DNA of 64,000 nt from Cordilura impudica (taxonomy: Eukaryota > Arthropoda > Insecta > Diptera > Scathophagidae): positions 135,354,738 through 135,418,737 of the forward strand of contig OY821520.1 in assembly GCA_963682025.1 (NCBI GenBank). The letters run 5' to 3'. Under the pieces are notes generated by a model, which saw only the letters and a list, made by a program, of their open reading frames with translations, did not search any database and was not told the origin of the DNA. Within the stretch, counting starts at the first letter, position 1; every line of letters starts with the position of its first letter. Shown here piece after piece: positions 1 through 10,356 of the stretch. Position numbers and translations under genes: made by a program.

Positions 1-370
1 TTATTTAAAACAAATACAGTTCGCTAAGAAAAGAACTGAAACTGAGCTAAAGCTTAATAGAACTGGAATTGAGTTGTAATTAAATTAAATTAATTTTAAT
101 TAATTATTTTTTTGAAGAATGCAGTACAACAGGAAAACAATCTCATTAATATTGCAGTACTGGGGAGATAAAATTAAGACAGAAGGTGTTATTTAATTTA
201 ATATGAAATAAAAAAGCATAATATAATATGACATAATTAAGGTATAGTTTTAAAAACTTAAGTTTTTAAAAAAATAATTTTGTTCAAAATTGATAGGTAG
301 TTACACATAAATATTTATTTTAAATGAATCAAACAAAAAAAATTTTTTAAGAGAAAGAAAATAAATTTAA
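1..370. other. AT-rich sequence, nothing recognised
   Basis: Very AT-rich DNA with homopolymer A and T runs. No coding frame, repeat or RNA gene was recognised. Confidence 0.5.
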
Positions 371-703
371 GTGCAACAAAAAATTAAGTTAATCAAAGTT
401 TCAAAATATTGCTGTTTTGAAGAGCTTTGCATTGCTAATGGATTGTATATTATGAGGTGGTTGGTTGCAAAGTTTTATAGTTTCCACAAAAAACTGTCTT
501 TCAGATATATGTGTTTTGATACTGAATTGAGTTTATTTTATTCCCTCTATTTTAGAGCGGGAAAATTGTAGCCTTTTGTAAAGATTATCTGGTTACTTTG
601 TGTTAACTATATTGTGCAGAAATATTAGAGTTCGGCATTTTAGCAGATTTTGAAATGAAACGTTGTTTATCTGCTGTGAATACTGCGAGATTTGGTCAAA
701 TCT
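371..703 (-). pseudogene. C-terminal remnant of an older non-LTR reverse transcriptase (distal half)
   Basis: Read on the minus strand, this continues directly from 5711-6000 once the Jockey-like element between them is removed. The first residues after the junction read RFDQISQYSQQINNVSFQ, followed by NLLKCRTLIFLHNIV and, in a shifted frame, SERQFFVETIKLCNQ and LPHNIQSIS-like sequence. From memory this is the region after the RT core of insect non-LTR elements, where a basic tract and an 'LWNxLP' segment are common. Stops and frameshifts show it is dead. It is the older host element into which 704-5710 inserted. Confidence 0.6.
690..703. repeat. Target-site duplication, 3' side of Jockey-like copy 1
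   Basis: ATTTGGTCAAATCT occurs here and identically at 5711-5724, bracketing the retroelement. A perfect 14 bp duplication is the length expected for target-primed reverse transcription, and its lack of divergence indicates a recent insertion. Confidence 0.9.
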
Positions 704-996
704 TTTTTTTTTTTTTTTATAACGTTTATTTAAGGAAATTTCATATACTTAAACTAAAAATAAACAAATAGTTGGAAAAATAAGGTTATTATACACAGTC
801 CCATATTCGGAATCTCAAGTATAGTATATATACATATCATTTTTTTTTTTTTTAAATAGTAATAATATATTATTAATAGAAAATTAAAATGTATTTACAT
901 AATGTTGAATATAAAGAAAAGTACTAAAAAAAACTTTACATCTGTATCATGAAGGTTAAAAGTTATAGTCTAGAGATAAAAAAGAGGAAGTGGGGT

Positions 997-3900
997 TTAT
1001 TCGGTGAGCCACCAATATTTTTTAACATTTAAGTTTAAAATTATATTTTTATCTTTTAAATAAACGCTGGTGTCGAATCTGCAATTTTCAATATTAAGTT
1101 GGTTGTTACTAATAGCTTTATTATTGGCCCGTCTATAGATGTGATAAAGTATAGGAATGCCAGTTTCATTTTGTATAAAACCTTTGCTATCGAGGTATAT
1201 AAAGGCCTCAGGAGGAACAAATCCACTTTGTAAAGTTTTAAAAATATAATCTTGATTAACGTAATATGGAGCCATAATTAAATTATTTTCATAGCAATTA
1301 ATGCTTGTCCTGATATGGTTTCTTATTAAATGAATAATAAAATTATCAATTCTGCTAATTTTAGATGTATTATATAATGTTAAATTTGAAACATATTTTG
1401 TATAGTTGCTGTTTGGAGATCTATGAAGTGATGTACATGATCTTAGACATTTTCTTTCAAAGACTCGGAGTTTTTCCATATACGAAGGAGATATATTGAA
1501 CCAAATTTGACATCCATATGTTAAGATTGGTCGTATTAAAGCTTGGTATAGAATTATTTTAACTCTTGGTTGTATATGTTGTGAAAAAAATAGTTTTCTA
1601 TAAGCGAAAAAAGCTTTTCTTGCTTTCAAAATTTGTAAATTAATGTGGGTATTAAAATATAAAAATTTATCTAGGTAAACACCCAGATATTTAACTATTT
1701 GTTTATTTGGTATAGTTATATTGTCATTTGATTTAATGCCAAATGATTTCCAATTTTTTTTAATATTATTATTGCATTTTCCTATAGGGGGTCGAAAAAG
1801 AACAGTTTCACATTTATTGGTATTAATTTTCATTTGCCAGTTAATGGCATATTCTTCTACAATATTGAAATAGTTTTGTAATTTGTTATTGATCTTTTCA
1901 ATTTTATTATCTGCATGATAAATTATAATATCATCGGCAAAACCAATAATATTATCAATCTTATTTAAAAGGTCATATATAAATAAATTAAAAAATATTG
2001 GCGAATTAACTGTACCTTGTTGTAAGCCATTGACAATAATAAATTTTTTTGTGCTTGTTTTGTTGTTGTTACAGACAAAAAAGGATTTGTTGCTCAACAT
2101 ATTATATATAAGTATAGTTAGATGCATTGGAAAATTATATTTTATCAACTTATATATTAGGCCAGGTATCCAAATACCATCGAAAGCTTTTTCGAAATCT
2201 ATCAGGCACGCACCTGTGTACAACGATTTATTAAGATTCCAATTAACAATAGAAGTAAGTAATTGAATTGCATGGATTGTTGAGTGTTTGTGTTTAAAGC
2301 CAAACTGTTTATCATTAATTAAATTATTTCTTTTGCATAGTTTTGCTATATTTAAATTAATGCAAACTTCAAAAATTTTACTTATGTTTGGAAGTAAGCT
2401 TATTGGGCGTAAGTTTTTGAGATTGCTAGTATCTTTATCTTTTTTGGGAAATATTATTACTTTAGCTGTTTTCCATGCATGAGGAAAGTATGAATTGTTC
2501 AGCATATTATTGAAAAGAGTAAAATATTCAAATATAACTGTTTCCGGTAAGTATTTCAATATAATGTTGGGAATATTATCTGTGCCTGTTGATAATTTTT
2601 TCTTTAAATGGTGGAAGATGTATACAATCGTATCTCTTGTTATAAAATAATCTTCCGCAAGAATCTCATTTAGTTCGTTGGCCTTTTTAATTGTGTTAAA
2701 GTTTGTTAATGACGATTGATTGATTTCGTGAAATGATTTTGCTGTCAAAAATCTAGAAAAACAAGTATCAACATCGACATGAAACCTATTATCGGGATCA
2801 ACTTCTTTGAAAGAATGAATTAATTCTAGAAAAGAACCAATAACATTCAAAATATGATCTTGATCTTTTACAATAAAGTTATTACTATTATCTTTTTCTA
2901 ATTCGCTAGGATCAACTCCAACATTTCTAAGTAATATTTTTTCATCATGGTGAATTTTCAAATTATCGATATTTAATGGTTGTAAACTTCTAAATTGTTT
3001 TTTAGTCTCATTAAACATATTAAGGGGATCTTTGTGATCTATGTTTTTAAGTTTTTCTCGATAATGGTTATTTACAGCTATAGAAAAATTATCATTTATA
3101 AGTTTTTTAATTAATTTCAGTTTAGTTTTAACTAAGTTAAATTCTGACTGTGTTAAGATACATTCTAATCTGTTGTGTTTCTTAATAATAGTTAAAAGTT
3201 TACTTTTTTCAGATTGTAACTTCTTGATAATTGGATTACTAAATTTTTTAGTTGAATTGTGTCTTTTATATTTTGGAACTGTTTTTTCCATAGAATAAGT
3301 TATTAATTCATTTAATCTTTTTAAATGAAAGTCTATTTCTGAGTTTGTTAAATTTCTGTTGTTTGGGATCATTTCATTATTATTAAGCTCTCTTAACATG
3401 TTATTTTGAAATTTAGTCCAATTTGTATTTTTAAAATTGAATTTTGAAAAGGGTGTTTCTTTAAAGAAAGTTAATGGATTATCATTTTCATCACATAAAA
3501 TAAAAATTTGTAACGCATTGTGATCGCTATCATAATCTAGTGTTTTGGTGCAATTTAATGTGTTATTCTCTTTTGATAATACTAGGCGAGAGTCTGCTAT
3601 ACATAGGTCTAGATATGAACTACAACGTGGGTATGAAGGTGAGACAGAAGCATATAAGCTCGATCGGAATCTAATTTCGTTGTTTGACAACCACTCTCTT
3701 AGCATGTTTCCTTTTGTATTGAAAGATACATTACCCCAGTCACTATGTTTACAGTTGAGATCTCCAGCGAGTATATAAAAGTGATTAGGGTCTTGTAACT
3801 GTAATGTTTCAAACAGTTGTAGTAATTCAGTTTTGAAATGGCTACTATTATTACCCGACGGATAGTATGCGGATATAACGAACAAAATTTTATTTTCAAA

Positions 3901-4221
3901 CAAAGGTATTTTGATCACACAAGATTCTAAGTACTTGAAGGTATAAATACTTTTGTTTGTATAATTATTATATTTAATTCCACTTTTAATTAAAATTGCT
4001 GTACCACCTCCTCTTTTAGTATCATTTCTATCTTTACGTATAAGATTATAGTCTTTAAAAGTTATTTTATGTCTTATATTAAGTTTTGTTTCGTTAAGTA
4101 GGACTATGTCCGGCTTATATTTATCTATAAAATTACATAATTCAAATCTCCTACTCAATTTGATTAAGGAATTAACATTTATTTGAATTATATTTAGACT
4201 TTTTACAACTCTTTCAGCCAT
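997..4221 (-). CDS. Jockey-like ORF2: endonuclease-reverse transcriptase
   Basis: The 1074-residue protein nicks target DNA and reverse-transcribes its own RNA at the nick. The apurinic-like endonuclease domain occupies about residues 8-240, with the glutamate of NETKL (~44), GDLNCKHSDWG (~153-163) and SDHNAL (~232-237). After a linker, the RT domain spans about 530-850. It has PKKDKDTSNLKNLRPISLLP (~592-611), catalytic motif A IDFEKAFD (~674-681), motif B NGLQQGTVNSP (~731-741) and motif C FADDIIIY (~761-768, the two catalytic Asp). The C-terminus ends KKYWWLTE. Length and domain order fit Jockey-superfamily ORF2. No stop interrupts it. The start MAERVVKSLN lies 10 bp past the preceding small frame, so translation probably depends on reinitiation or a similar mechanism. 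Confidence 0.92.
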   Translation of the reverse strand: MAERVVKSLNIIQINVNSLIKLSRRFELCNFIDKYKPDIVLLNETKLNIRHKITFKDYNLIRKDRNDTKRGGGTAILIKSGIKYNNYTNKSIYTFKYLESCVIKIPLFENKILFVISAYYPSGNNSSHFKTELLQLFETLQLQDPNHFYILAGDLNCKHSDWGNVSFNTKGNMLREWLSNNEIRFRSSLYASVSPSYPRCSSYLDLCIADSRLVLSKENNTLNCTKTLDYDSDHNALQIFILCDENDNPLTFFKETPFSKFNFKNTNWTKFQNNMLRELNNNEMIPNNRNLTNSEIDFHLKRLNELITYSMEKTVPKYKRHNSTKKFSNPIIKKLQSEKSKLLTIIKKHNRLECILTQSEFNLVKTKLKLIKKLINDNFSIAVNNHYREKLKNIDHKDPLNMFNETKKQFRSLQPLNIDNLKIHHDEKILLRNVGVDPSELEKDNSNNFIVKDQDHILNVIGSFLELIHSFKEVDPDNRFHVDVDTCFSRFLTAKSFHEINQSSLTNFNTIKKANELNEILAEDYFITRDTIVYIFHHLKKKLSTGTDNIPNIILKYLPETVIFEYFTLFNNMLNNSYFPHAWKTAKVIIFPKKDKDTSNLKNLRPISLLPNISKIFEVCINLNIAKLCKRNNLINDKQFGFKHKHSTIHAIQLLTSIVNWNLNKSLYTGACLIDFEKAFDGIWIPGLIYKLIKYNFPMHLTILIYNMLSNKSFFVCNNNKTSTKKFIIVNGLQQGTVNSPIFFNLFIYDLLNKIDNIIGFADDIIIYHADNKIEKINNKLQNYFNIVEEYAINWQMKINTNKCETVLFRPPIGKCNNNIKKNWKSFGIKSNDNITIPNKQIVKYLGVYLDKFLYFNTHINLQILKARKAFFAYRKLFFSQHIQPRVKIILYQALIRPILTYGCQIWFNISPSYMEKLRVFERKCLRSCTSLHRSPNSNYTKYVSNLTLYNTSKISRIDNFIIHLIRNHIRTSINCYENNLIMAPYYVNQDYIFKTLQSGFVPPEAFIYLDSKGFIQNETGIPILYHIYRRANNKAISNNQLNIENCRFDTSVYLKDKNIILNLNVKKYWWLTE

Positions 4222-4230
4222 TGTAAGAAT

Positions 4231-4419
4231 CTAAGCTTCTAGCATTGAAAATATAGCATCTATTCTAGATGCTTGAATTTGAAGTTGTTTTTGAAGGTTT
4301 ATGATCTGGTTTGATAAATTTTGCATAGAATTATTAAACTCTTCTAATGCCTGTTGAATTGGGTTAATGTTATTAATATTATTTGAATTGTTGTTTTTTA
4401 ATACATTTGCAAAACTCAT
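4231..4419 (-). CDS. ORF1 C-terminal extension in the -1 frame (62 residues)
   Basis: A small frame starts at an ATG that overlaps the ORF1 stop codon (ATGA). It encodes MSFANVLKNNNSNN and a Q/L-rich, probably coiled-coil tail ending IDAIFSMLEA. 'SFANVLK'-type sequence followed by a short helical tail is, from memory, how many Jockey gag proteins end. The same frame is open upstream and reads TNDSPIFINPN before the ATG. The simplest view is that this is the true end of ORF1, separated from it by a one-base frame change. It could also be translated by stop-start reinitiation. No canonical X-XXY-YYZ slip site is visible; the nearest run, AATAAAAAC, lacks the first triplet. Confidence 0.6.
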   Translation of the reverse strand: MSFANVLKNNNSNNINNINPIQQALEEFNNSMQNLSNQIINLQKQLQIQASRIDAIFSMLEA

Positions 4420-5513
4420 ATTGGGATTAATAAAAATTGGTGAATCGTTTGTTCTTCTTTGAGATAAACTTTGTTTTTATTAGAACGAAGTTTCTGTTGA
4501 AGTTCTTTATACTTCTCACATCCTTTATAAGAGGCTGGATGGCCGTATTTACTGCACAACACGCAAAACAATTTCTCTCTTTCGTTTTCAGGTACCTGGT
4601 TTAGAGCACATTTTCCAATTTCGTGCATTTCTTTGCATTTCACACAACGGGGTGGTAGGAAACAGTTTGATCCACTGTGAAAGAAACTTTGACATTTCCT
4701 GCATTGTAGAATTTCGGGTTTCCTTAAAGCTTCCCAACGAATACAGCGGTGCATTAGGTTGTTTATTGACTTAAGTTCGTTGACTTTACTCTCGCCACTT
4801 ATTTGGACTAGATATATTGGTAAATCATAGCCATTATTTATAGCATTTTTTGTTGTAAATGGACTCACTTTAACAATTTTTAAATTATCGTTTTGGTATT
4901 TGCACAGTTCATCGTAAATTACATTAGTTTCTGTATTAGAACTGAGACCTTTTAGAACGTAAGTTTTGGTTTTAATGTTTTTTGGTGTAAATGTAAAAAA
5001 TTTTACTCTAGTTTTTTCTAAATATGCTTTAACTCTAATATAATCGTCCATTTCTGACATAAATAGAGCAATTTTTTTATTATTAAATTCTTTAATTTTA
5101 AACTCTTTTATTTTTAGTCCATTTTTAATGAAATCAATTAATTCGTTAGATTCTACATCGAAAATGTTAATAGGAGGAACTTTTTTATTTTTGTTATGAT
5201 TATTGCTTGTTGGGTTATCATTAATTATGTTTCTCTCAATATTAGGAGAGTTATTTGTTAAGCTTCTCTTTGATGTTGTTGGTTTTTCAACTTGTTGTAC
5301 ATGTTTTTCGAATTTCTCTAAATATTCTTTGTTACATTGTTCATCATTATCTAGAACTGCATAATAATTGTTTTTTAAATGTTTAGCCACTGCTTCAGTA
5401 TGCGAAGGCATATTGCTTTTTCGTTTTCTATTATTATTATTTGGTGTTTGTATATTATTTATATTGTTTTTGTCATTATTTAGTTTTGAGTTTAGAGCAT
5501 TATGCTCACTCAT
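4416..5513 (-). CDS. Jockey-like ORF1 (gag-like RNA-binding protein)
   Basis: The 365-residue nucleic-acid-binding protein packages element RNA in this family. The N-terminal third is Asn/Lys-rich and low complexity (residues 1-115). Residues 120-265 form the folded gag region. Three zinc knuckles follow: C271-x2-C274-x4-H279-x4-C284; a second from C290 and C293 to C302; and C317-x2-C320-x4-H325-x6-C332. The frame then ends at an ATGA where a 62-residue frame carrying a typical gag tail begins. The start MSEHNALNSK is the first ATG after a ~200 bp leader. Divergence into a different frame at the 3' end is the only sign of damage. Confidence 0.85.
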   Translation of the reverse strand: MSEHNALNSKLNNDKNNINNIQTPNNNNRKRKSNMPSHTEAVAKHLKNNYYAVLDNDEQCNKEYLEKFEKHVQQVEKPTTSKRSLTNNSPNIERNIINDNPTSNNHNKNKKVPPINIFDVESNELIDFIKNGLKIKEFKIKEFNNKKIALFMSEMDDYIRVKAYLEKTRVKFFTFTPKNIKTKTYVLKGLSSNTETNVIYDELCKYQNDNLKIVKVSPFTTKNAINNGYDLPIYLVQISGESKVNELKSINNLMHRCIRWEALRKPEILQCRKCQSFFHSGSNCFLPPRCVKCKEMHEIGKCALNQVPENEREKLFCVLCSKYGHPASYKGCEKYKELQQKLRSNKNKVYLKEEQTIHQFLLIPI

Positions 5514-5710
5514 TTAATTTGGGTATTAGATTTTTTTCTTTTAAAAGAGTCTATTTCTCTTGTTTTTTTATTTATTTGTTTTAAAAAATTCACTGGATTA
5601 TGTTATCACAACGAGTGTAAGTAATATGTATGTTTTCATTAAATAACCGATATAAGATTTGATCTCCGTAAAAACGTCTGTCTATCATGACAGTCACGAT
5701 CGAACTCATC

Positions 5711-5724
5711 ATTTGGTCAAATCT
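5711..5724. repeat. Target-site duplication, 5' side of Jockey-like copy 1
   Basis: ATTTGGTCAAATCT, identical to 690-703. The codons on either side (KRFDQ here, ISQYS beyond 690) join into one frame if the element and one duplicate are removed. Confidence 0.9.
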
Positions 5725-6000
5725 TTTACGTCGATATATGTATCTGGTAATATTGTTATAAATCACCATATAAAAATGTCGGCAGTAGATAGGTTTTGGC
5801 AAGAAGCATGCGATTATTTAATGGTGTAAAATATTGAGTCATCCACAGAGTTTTTAGCATACCATGCGTTTTACCACAGACATCGTTTACATGATCACAC
5901 CACTTATATTTTTTGTTAAAAATTATACCCAGGTTATCTAAAAGTAATGGTGGCATAGTGGCAAGTAGAATGTTAGAGTTTCCAATAATCATAATGATGA
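5711..6000 (-). pseudogene. Remnant of an older non-LTR reverse transcriptase (proximal half)
   Basis: On the minus strand this reads LLLDNLGIIFNKKYKWCDHV, GKTHGMLKTLW, NRMLLAKTYLLPTFLYG, then after a frameshift YNNITRYIYRRKRFDQ. This is the conserved segment that follows the RT catalytic core in many insect non-LTR elements ('NLGVIFN...W..H', 'L..TYL.P.LLYG'). It is split by the Jockey-like insertion and continues at 703-371. Confidence 0.65.
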
Positions 6001-6847
6001 AACAATACTTAAAACGAACTTTAGCTCTTTATCATCCTAAGGTTTCTCAAACATTTCATTTATTTATTTCAGTCAAAATAGTCCTTACAGACTATGATTA
6101 AAATAATTACACATGCATTAATTTATGTATAAAAATTTATAAATTAAATAATGTAAAGAGGAGTAATTTAAAACAATCTTTTGATATACAAAACTCTATT
6201 AGCTAGTTTGGGATTCCTTTTATAGCTATTTCAATAATAGCATTTATATCGGCACACGCACGATTTGAAGTACTGTTTTGAGCATAGTTTATGCGGTGTC
6301 ATGGAATATAAAAAAATTGTATTTTCGATAACAAATCTGGACAGTCGATACCTCCAGTAATTATATCAAAGATAAATAGTGGAGCTTGAAATCTATGACG
6401 ATATTCTAATATTTCGAGATAATAATAACAAACTTGTTGACCTATATGAAGGTATAAGATCAATCACCAATTCGTCAATATCGATATTTTTCATTTTAGT
6501 TTACAATTTTTATTTATAAAATTATTTTTGAATTCATATTAGAACAAATTATTAATTATTTAGTTATTTTTTTGGACGGTTTTATTCAAATATCGTGTCG
6601 AAAAAGAACATGAAAAAAGGTTTTAGAGTATTTATCAGGACTAGCAGAATCCAGTGCTCGAAATTCGAGTGCAATTTTTAGGCAACTTTATTTTTCAACT
6701 TAGCCAATTCACAAACCAACACTTTTTGGTTTATTATTATTGTGGATGAAGGAATCAAACTCATTAACAAATACATAGTATAAGTATAATGTTGTGTATG
6801 TACTAGTAGCAACTTTAAATGCAATGTACTCAAAATAAAGGAAATAA
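6001..6847. other. No gene recognised
   Basis: AT-rich spacer between two retroelements. Short open frames here have no recognisable motif. Confidence 0.4.
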
Positions 6848-6860
6848 TATAAAAATCTGT
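6848..6860. repeat. Target-site duplication, 3' side of Jockey-like copy 2
   Basis: TATAAAAATCTGT, repeated exactly at 10344-10356. It immediately precedes the poly-T that marks the 3' end of the minus-strand element. Confidence 0.85.
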
Positions 6861-7207
6861 TTTTTTTTAAACGTTTATTTTTGCAAAATTTTTATTATAG
6901 TTGAACTAGAAATAAACAAATCAATAGTTTATATAACTTATTACTACTATACACTGTCCCATAATTGAGCTCTCTAGTATATTTCATAAAAGCATAAAAG
7001 ATATTACACATTATATACAATTTTTAAGACTAATTATGATTTTTATACAAATTATATACATAGTATTATCTGTCTGTATTAATGATAATTTCGATGTAAA
7101 GAAAATTTTTCAAAAACCTCACTTTTTTAAGCAAATAAAATAAAATAAATAGTCAAGAATTAAAAACAAAAAAAAAAGAAGAAGAAGAAATTCCGGTACC
7201 TAATTTA

Positions 7208-10200
7208 GGCACCAGTATTTACTAGTATTTAAGTTTGGAAGGATATTCTTATCGCCACGAAAAATGATGGTATCAAATCTTCTATTTTCAACTGTAAGTT
7301 GATTGTTAGTGATAGATTTTATATTGACCCTTCTATATATATGAAAAAGTATAGGGACGTATAGGAAGTATACTTTCGTTTTGTGTAAAACCGAAATACC
7401 TTTGTATATCTGGATAGAAAACGTAACGTTGCAGTTATATAATCATCACTGACATAATAGGGTGCCATTACTAAATTGTTTTCATAGCACTCGCAGCTTT
7501 TTCTAATGTGATTTCTAATTATGTGTATAATGAAATTATCAATTCTGCTAATATTGGATGCATTATAAAGTTTTTGATTGCTTATATATTTCGTAAAATT
7601 ACTAATTGGTGATCTGCATAGGGCAGTGCAGGCTCCAAGGCATTTTCTTTCCGTAGTTTCTCCATATATGATAGTGAAATGTTAAAACAAATTTGGCAGC
7701 CATAAGTTAAAATAGGACGAATTAAGGATTGATATAAAAGAAGCTTGATCTCAGGTTTAATGTGCGTGGAAAAGAATAGATTTTTGTACATAAAGAAAGC
7801 TTTTCTTGCTTTTGTTATTTGTAAATTAATGTGTTCATTAAAGTATAGAAACTTATCTAAGTGAATTCTTAGATATTTAACTGTCTGCTTATTAGGGATA
7901 TTTACACTGTTACTGGATTTTATACCGAAAGATTTCCAGTTCTGTCTTATATTATTGTTACACCTTCCTACAGCAGGACGGAATAGTATGGTTTCGCATT
8001 TATTTGTATTTATCTTCATTTGCCAATCAACAGCATACTTTTCTATAATATGAAAGTAACTTTGTATTTTTTCATTTATTTTTTTAATTTTGTTTTCAGC
8101 ATGATATACTATAATATCATCTGCAAATCCAATAATATTATTAATGCTATTTAAAAGGTAATAAATAAATTTAATAAAAAGTGTAGAAGAATTAACCATT
8201 CCTTGTTGTAGCCCATTAACAATAATGAACTTCTTTTGGCTAACTTCATTTTTATTGCATACTAAAAAGGATTTATTGCAAAGCATATTATGAAATAAAA
8301 TAACCAATTTAATTGGAAATTTATATTTTAAAAGTTTATATATAAGACCAGGAATCCAAATGCTATCGAAAGCCTTTTCTAAATCAACAAGTAAGAAAAT
8401 TATAGTCGGTCTAGCCCGTTTACACGATACCCTATACCATGGTTTAGACACCCTATCTCTTCGGTCCAACTAATTGGATATAGCAAATAAGCATAAACCA
8501 AATTTGAGTGGCATTTTTATAAATTTTTTTCGCTGCAGATATGAAAAAGTTCATATCGGATACTATATTTATATGGGGACTAGGTCGAAAAATGGACCGA
8601 TCCTGACCATATTTGGTAAAGTCACTTATACTTTGAAAAAATATATACAAACCAATTTTGAGAAAATATGTGCAATATTTTTGTTTTTTGATAGATTTAA
8701 GTGATGATCGGGAAGCAGCTCTATATGTGGAATATGACTAAGAATTTTCCTATAGGGATTATTTTTGAACTACTAATTAATGGATGTAATAAACATATAC
8801 AAACCCAATTTGACTGAGATCTATATGATAATTTGGAACTTATGGCAATTTTTGTCGATTTCATAGGGGTCATTTGTATGGGGGCTAGGTCTGTACATGG
8901 ACCGATTCTCACCAATTTCAACAGCGTTCATCCCATGGCCGATGGAAGCTTATATGTCAAATTTCATCAAAATGTATTTATATTTGCGACCTGTAGTTTG
9001 ATTACAAGCTTTACATGGACACACATACGGACGGACGGACATTGCTATTTCGACTCAAAAAGTGATTCTGAGTCGATCGGTATAATTAAAGATGGGTCTA
9101 GGACGAATATTTTTGGTTGTTACAAACAGCAACAAAGTCATTATACCCAAACCACATAGTGGTATAGGGTATAAAGAGATTTATTTAAGTTCCAATTGAT
9201 ATTGGAAACTAGTATGTGAATTCCGTGTATTGTAGAGTGTTTGTATTTGAACCCGAAGTGTCTATCGTTTTTTGAATTATTTTTCTGGCAAAAATTAATA
9301 ATATTAGTATTTACACAGATTTCAAAGATTTTACTTATGTTCGGTAGCAAGCTTATAGCTCACAAATTTTTTGGATTGTGGTGTTTTTATCTTTCTTGGC
9401 CAACACCACAATTTTTGAAAGCTTCCAAGCTCGAGGTAAATATGAGTTGTTGTGCATGTTATTGAACAATGTGCAATAATCAAGAATTAAAACTTCCGGA
9501 ATATTTTTATATATTATATTGGGAATAGTATCGACACCTGATAACAATTTGTTTCTCAATTTTTTGAAAATATAAAAAAGTTTCTCTTTTGTTATCAAAA
9601 ATCATCAGACTGTGAATCACTTATTTGATTTGCCCTTTTATTTGTATTGAAGATTGTGTAGGATGATTGATTGAGTTCATATTCAGATATTGTTTCTAAA
9701 AATTTGGTGAAACCATTGTCAACTTCCACATGCAATTCATTATTATTATCAATCTCCTTAAAAGAGTGAGTCTTTTCCCGAGAAGCGCCCATTAATTTTA
9801 AAATTTGTGGTTTTTCCTTATGAAGAAATTCTCATTATCCTTCTCCGTATTGAGAGGATTTATACCAACATATCGTAACAAAATTTCTTCTTCTTGTCTA
9901 ATTTCTAGTTTATCTATATCCAATGACAATTTGGGTTTAAATGTTTTTTTTTTACCTCACTAAACATACGTGACGGGTTTCTTTGATCTAAATATGTTAC
10001 TTTATCCTTATAGTATCTATTAACTGATAAGGTGAAATTATCATTATTTAGTTTCTTAATTAGCTTTAATTTAGATTTTAAGTGATTAAATTCTTGAGGA
10101 GTACATACAATTTCGAATCTATTGTGTTCTTTTAGTGTAGTTAAAGTTTTACTTTTTTCTGATTGTAATTTTTTTATAATTGCATTTACAAATTTGTTTA

Positions 10201-10343
10201 TTGTATTATTATTTTGAAATTTCGGGACAATTTTATTTGTAGTATCTATAATTAATTTAATTTTTTTAAGTAGTCAATTTCAGCATTAGAAAGATTTTTG
10301 CTATTAAGGATGGGGTCAGTATTTCTATATTCATTAGTTATGT
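7208..10343 (-). pseudogene. ORF2 remnant of Jockey-like copy 2 (RT domain)
   Basis: Pieces are collinear with ORF2 of copy 1. From the 5' side: about 9,353-10,343 with multiple frameshifts (NNMHNNSYLPRAWKLSKIVV, KLRNKLLSGVDTIPNII), then 9174-9350 (LPNISKIFEIC, DRHFGFKYKHSTIHGI, NWNLNKSLYT). After the HINE, 7582-8386 carries VDLEKAFDSIWIPGLIYKLL, NGLQQGMVNSS, FADDIIVYH and LITYGC-like sequence. The C-terminus near 7210 reads KYWCLN against KYWWLTE in copy 1. A longer chimeric frame at 8387-8469 that starts inside the HINE is an artefact of the insertion. Confidence 0.8.
8387..9173 (-). mobile_element. HINE (DINE-1/mini-me-like) copy A
   Basis: This is one of the window's ~790 bp repeats. In element orientation it starts TATACCCTATACCAC with a hairpin. 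It then carries a GTCC/GTCY microsatellite, a conserved body, a second copy of the sub-terminal repeat in inverse orientation (GGTATAGGGTAT), a palindrome (degraded here to AGTCGGTCTAGCCCG) and the end ATTTTCTTACTTGT. It interrupts the RT of Jockey-like copy 2 with T on both sides. About 18 bp of RT coding sequence seems lost at the junction. Confidence 0.85.
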
Positions 10344-10356
10344 TATAAAAATCTGT
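10344..10356. repeat. Target-site duplication, 5' side of Jockey-like copy 2
   Basis: TATAAAAATCTGT, identical to 6848-6860. Confidence 0.85.

Larger units (their letters stand above)
704..5710 (-). mobile_element. Full-length Jockey-like non-LTR retrotransposon (copy 1)
   Basis: The 5007 bp element lies on the minus strand. It has a ~200 bp 5' leader, an ORF1 with three Cys-rich zinc knuckles, an ORF2 with an APE-type endonuclease and reverse transcriptase, and a ~290 bp 3' UTR ending in a short A tail (T run just after 703 on the plus strand). A perfect 14 bp duplication flanks it. It interrupts an older non-LTR pseudogene, and the host frame is restored when it is removed. A second, truncated copy with a similar 3' UTR lies at 6861-10343. 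The intact ORF2, poly(A) and undiverged duplication argue for a young copy; the only obvious flaw is a frame change at the end of ORF1. Confidence 0.9.
6861..10343 (-). mobile_element. 5'-truncated Jockey-like retrotransposon (copy 2), interrupted by a HINE
   Basis: This is the same family as 704-5710. The 3' UTR just inside 6861 matches the 3' UTR near 720-840 (A-run, then AAACGTTTA and a shared CACTGTCCCATA-like stretch). The copy begins in the linker between endonuclease and RT, so ORF1 and the endonuclease are missing, typical of incomplete reverse transcription. A perfect 13 bp duplication flanks it. A HINE (8387-9173) sits inside the RT domain. Confidence 0.85.

Noticed and set aside
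4470..4490. Programmed -1 frameshift site AATAAAAAC in Jockey ORF1
   Set aside because: The first triplet does not satisfy the X-XXY-YYZ rule, so P-site re-pairing would be poor. Recorded only as a possibility.
5590..5802. 70-residue minus-strand frame
   Set aside because: It is chimeric, made of old RT sequence running across the insertion junction into the Jockey-like 5' leader.
7582..8469. Long minus-strand frame starting MDRRDRVSKPWY
   Set aside because: The first ~27 residues come from the HINE 3' end; only 7,582-8,386 is retroelement RT.
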